This document shows, one piece after another, positions 61,963-64,000 of a stretch of DNA of 64,000 nt. Every line of letters begins with the position of its first letter. Position 1 is the stretch's first letter. The notes under the pieces were generated by a model. It was not told the origin of the DNA, did no database searches, and saw nothing but the letters and a program-made list of their open reading frames with translations. The DNA comes from Actinopolyspora lacussalsi subsp. righensis. Lineage in GTDB: Bacteria; Actinomycetota; Actinomycetes; Mycobacteriales; Pseudonocardiaceae. The stretch covers positions 1 to 64,000 of the forward strand of contig NZ_FPAT01000003.1 of assembly GCF_900116555.1 (NCBI RefSeq), read 5' to 3'. A program made the position numbers and the translations under genes.

Positions 61963-62094
61963 GTGCGCTTCCTCCCATCCGGACTTTCACCGTCGGTTCC
62001 GGAGTTTCACCGGATCGGCCGGTCCACCAGGAGTGGAACACGGTTCGCGGACTCTCACCGCCGGTTCGGACTTTCACCGAGCCCCGGAGCGCAC
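61963..62094 (-). promoter_or_regulatory. FMN riboswitch (RFN element)
   Basis: The minus strand contains the core blocks in order: CGGTGAAAGTCCGAACCGG, CGGTGAGAGTCCGCGA, GGTGAAACTCCGGAACCG, ACGGTGAAAGTCCGGATGG and GAGGAAGCGCAC. The P1 stem GTGCGC/GCGCAC closes the element. It lies 85 bp upstream of the ribM GTG, so FMN should turn off transporter synthesis. No intrinsic terminator tail is obvious, so control may act on translation. Confidence 0.96.
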
Positions 62095-62359
62095 GTTTTG
62101 CTCTTCGCGATCAACAACAGCACTCCCGGGTCACTTCCACGATCGGACTGTGCGGTGGAACACGGCGAATCATTCGCGCTGTCGAGGTCACGTGCCCCCA
62201 CGCGTAGACTGACGGCGGACCGGTGCACCGCGCCCACCCGGTGATCCGTCGTGGCGACGGCACGTGAGCCGCCGGAGAAGACCCCCACGCTTCACTCCGC
62301 CCGTGGAACTCACCGGGCCCGTGGAGCTCGCCCGCGTCTCGTCTCCAGGGAGAGTCAGG

Positions 62360-62623
62360 TTGAACGACACCGACCGAGCGATTCTCGCCTTCGAGAACGA
62401 GTGGTGGCGGCACTCGGGAACCAAGGAACGGCTCATCCAGGAGCGGTTCGGGCTCTCCGCCATCCGCTACTACCAACGGCTGAATCGGCTGCTGGACGAC
62501 CCCGAGGCACTGGCCGCCTCCCCCGCCCTGGTCAACAGGTTGTTACGGGTGCGGGAGGGCCGAGCCTGGCAGCGGGAAGGGGCCGGCGGGACCGGCACGA
62601 GAGGCTCCGAAGCCCCTTCCTGA
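62360..62623 (+). CDS. DUF3263 family protein
   Basis: The product of about 87 residues has the family core TDRAILAFENEWWRHSGTKE and RFGLSAIRYYQRLNRLLDDP, a small helix-turn-helix-like domain common in actinobacteria. The function is unknown, possibly DNA binding. A TTG at 62360 with GGGAGAG about five bases upstream fits the family N-terminus; a GTG at 62264 would add 32 poorly conserved residues. Confidence 0.85.
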   Translation: MNDTDRAILAFENEWWRHSGTKERLIQERFGLSAIRYYQRLNRLLDDPEALAASPALVNRLLRVREGRAWQREGAGGTGTRGSEAPS

Positions 62624-62701
62624 CCGCTCTCCCGCGTCCGCCCCGGGAACGGGCCCACCTGACCACGTCGTGCGAACCGAGCGGTGTGCGAAGCTGGCGA
62701 C

Positions 62702-63931
62702 ATGGCGGGTGGCAGCGAACCGGAAGCCCACGACACGAACGTGTCGAGGACCGAACGCACCGAATTGTCGGGCAGGACCCTGCGCAAGCTGGAGCGTGCC
62801 TCCGGGGGTCTGGCCACCGCGAGTATCACCGCCATGGAGGATCGGCTGACGTGGTTCTCCCGGCTTCCCGCCGATCAGCGCTCCAACATACTGCTGGTGA
62901 CCCAGACCGGGGTGTCCAACTTCGTCTCCTGGCTGCAGGACCCTTCCGAGTCCATCAGGCTCACCGCCGAGGCGTTCCGGGCGGCCCCAAGGGATCTGTC
63001 CCGGTGGATCAGCCTGCGCCAGACGCTGGAGATGGTGCGCACCGCCATCGACGTCTTCGAACAACAGCTTCCCGACCTGGCCGAGGACGAGCGGGAACGG
63101 ATCCTGCTCACGGAGTCGATCCTGCGCTACACCCGGGAGATCGCGTTCGCCGCCGCGACCTCGTACGCGGCCGCGGCGGAAGCCCGCGGCGCCTGGGACG
63201 CGCGACTGGAAGCACTGGTGGTGGACGGGATCGTCCGGGGCGACACGGAGGAGTCGCTGCTCTCCCGCGCGGCGGCGCTGGGCTGGGAACCGTCCTCGGA
63301 GGCCACGGTGATGGTCGGTAGCGCGCCGTCGGACGACCCGCCGACGATCGTCTACCAGGTACGCAGCAGAGCCGCCCGCGCGGGCAGGTCGGTACTGCTC
63401 GTCGTGCAGGGCAGCAGACTGGTGGTGGTTTTCGGCGAGGCATCGGACGGACGCGCCGTGCGGGATCCGGCGAGCACCATCGCCGAGGCTTTCGAGGAGG
63501 GCCCGGTGGTGGTCGGGCCGACCGTGCCCAGTCTGGCCGAGGCGCACAGGTCGGCGGAGGACGCCATGTCGGGGCTGCGTGCCGTGGTCGCCTGGCCGGA
63601 GGCACCTCGACCGGTGGCTTCGGAGGATCTGCTTCCGGAGCGGGCGCTGGCGGGTGACCCGGAGGCGGAACGGCTGTTGGTGGAAACGATCGTGTCACCG
63701 CTGAACGAGGCGGGCGGCACGCTGCTGGAAACGCTGGACACCTACCTGGAGGTGGGAGGTGTGCTGGAGAGCTGCGCGCGGAAGCTGTACGTGCACCCCA
63801 ACACGGTTCGCTACCGGTTGCGCCGGATATCCGAGGTGACCGGGCGCAGCCCGTCCAATCCGCGCGGGGCGCACACCCTGCGGGTGGCGCTCGGGGTGGG
63901 CAGACTGGCCAGGTCGCGCGGGGTGGGATGA
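62702..63931 (+). CDS. fasR: PucR-family regulator, FasR-like (fatty acid synthesis)
   Basis: The 409-residue regulator has an N-terminal helical sensor (about 20-170) and a PucR C-terminal helix-turn-helix: LETLDTYLEVGGVLESCARK, then LYVHPNTVRYRLRRISEVTG. It corresponds to Rv2242 next to aceE and to Streptomyces FasR, which activates the fabD-fabH-acpP-fabF genes. Those genes would be expected just beyond the right edge. The ATG at 62702 is chosen; a GTG six codons upstream (62684) is possible. Confidence 0.88.
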   Translation: MAGGSEPEAHDTNVSRTERTELSGRTLRKLERASGGLATASITAMEDRLTWFSRLPADQRSNILLVTQTGVSNFVSWLQDPSESIRLTAEAFRAAPRDLSRWISLRQTLEMVRTAIDVFEQQLPDLAEDERERILLTESILRYTREIAFAAATSYAAAAEARGAWDARLEALVVDGIVRGDTEESLLSRAAALGWEPSSEATVMVGSAPSDDPPTIVYQVRSRAARAGRSVLLVVQGSRLVVVFGEASDGRAVRDPASTIAEAFEEGPVVVGPTVPSLAEAHRSAEDAMSGLRAVVAWPEAPRPVASEDLLPERALAGDPEAERLLVETIVSPLNEAGGTLLETLDTYLEVGGVLESCARKLYVHPNTVRYRLRRISEVTGRSPSNPRGAHTLRVALGVGRLARSRGVG

Positions 63932-64000
63932 GCCGCGCGGCGACGGGACCGGGGCCGCATTCGCCGCCGGGCGGAACGCACGGTTGATCCGGTTGTCACT

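Overview
The window is GC-rich actinobacterial chromosome, most likely from the order Pseudonocardiales or Actinopolysporales. This is an inference from family content: a mycobacteria-like gene order, an F420-dependent oxidoreductase, DUF3052 and DUF3263 proteins, and helix-turn-helix/DUF397 pairs. Much of the gene order matches the Mycobacterium tuberculosis stretch Rv2222c-Rv2242, from memory of that genome: glnA2, a CaeA/Hip1-like protease, panB, RNase H/phosphatase, zinc-ribbon protein, NIF3, cobC, ptpA, SURF1, cobD, ahpE, DUF3052, aceE and a PucR regulator. The species cannot be named from sequence alone.

Layout. 1-777: the 5' end of a 16S rRNA gene on the minus strand with its leader and promoter. 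778-7724 (minus): a glycosyltransferase-FkbM methyltransferase giant, GlnA2 and a CaeA-like lipoprotein hydrolase. 7812-16359: NadE, a WhiJ/BldB-like regulator locus with two DUF397 genes, a small membrane protein, arylamine N-acetyltransferase, PanB, a glutathionyl-hydroquinone-reductase-like protein and an F420:NADP oxidoreductase. 16518-26376 (minus): a compact operon resembling a type IV secretion system (VirB2-, VirB3-, VirB4-, VirB6- and VirB8-like proteins plus an NlpC/P60 wall hydrolase), followed by two small conserved proteins and an RNase II-family nuclease. 26816-31353: a methyltransferase, the RNase P RNA, and a sugar transporter divergent from a ROK repressor. 31369-33155: an apparently intact IS200/IS605-type element (TnpA plus TnpB). 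33168-40713: the conserved RNase H to CobD block.

40847-49384: a complete four-gene type III Wadjet (JetABCD) anti-plasmid system with every junction overlapping by four bases. 49531-54639: a GH3 glycosidase with an upstream palindrome, an EACC1-like small protein, a saccharopine-dehydrogenase-like oxidoreductase and a GDT1-family transporter. 55132-56877: a decayed integrative element at tRNA-Val(UAC), containing transposase fragments. 56924-63931: AhpE, DUF3052, AceE, an FMN-riboswitch-controlled RibM/PnuC-type transporter, DUF3263 and a FasR-like PucR regulator.

The Wadjet operon and the neighbouring accessory genes sit between cobD and ahpE, which are close together in M. tuberculosis, so this looks like an insertion hot spot. 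A short palindrome (CGATTTC-N4-GAAATCG) recurs five times, four of them in convergent gaps, and behaves like a house-style bidirectional terminator.
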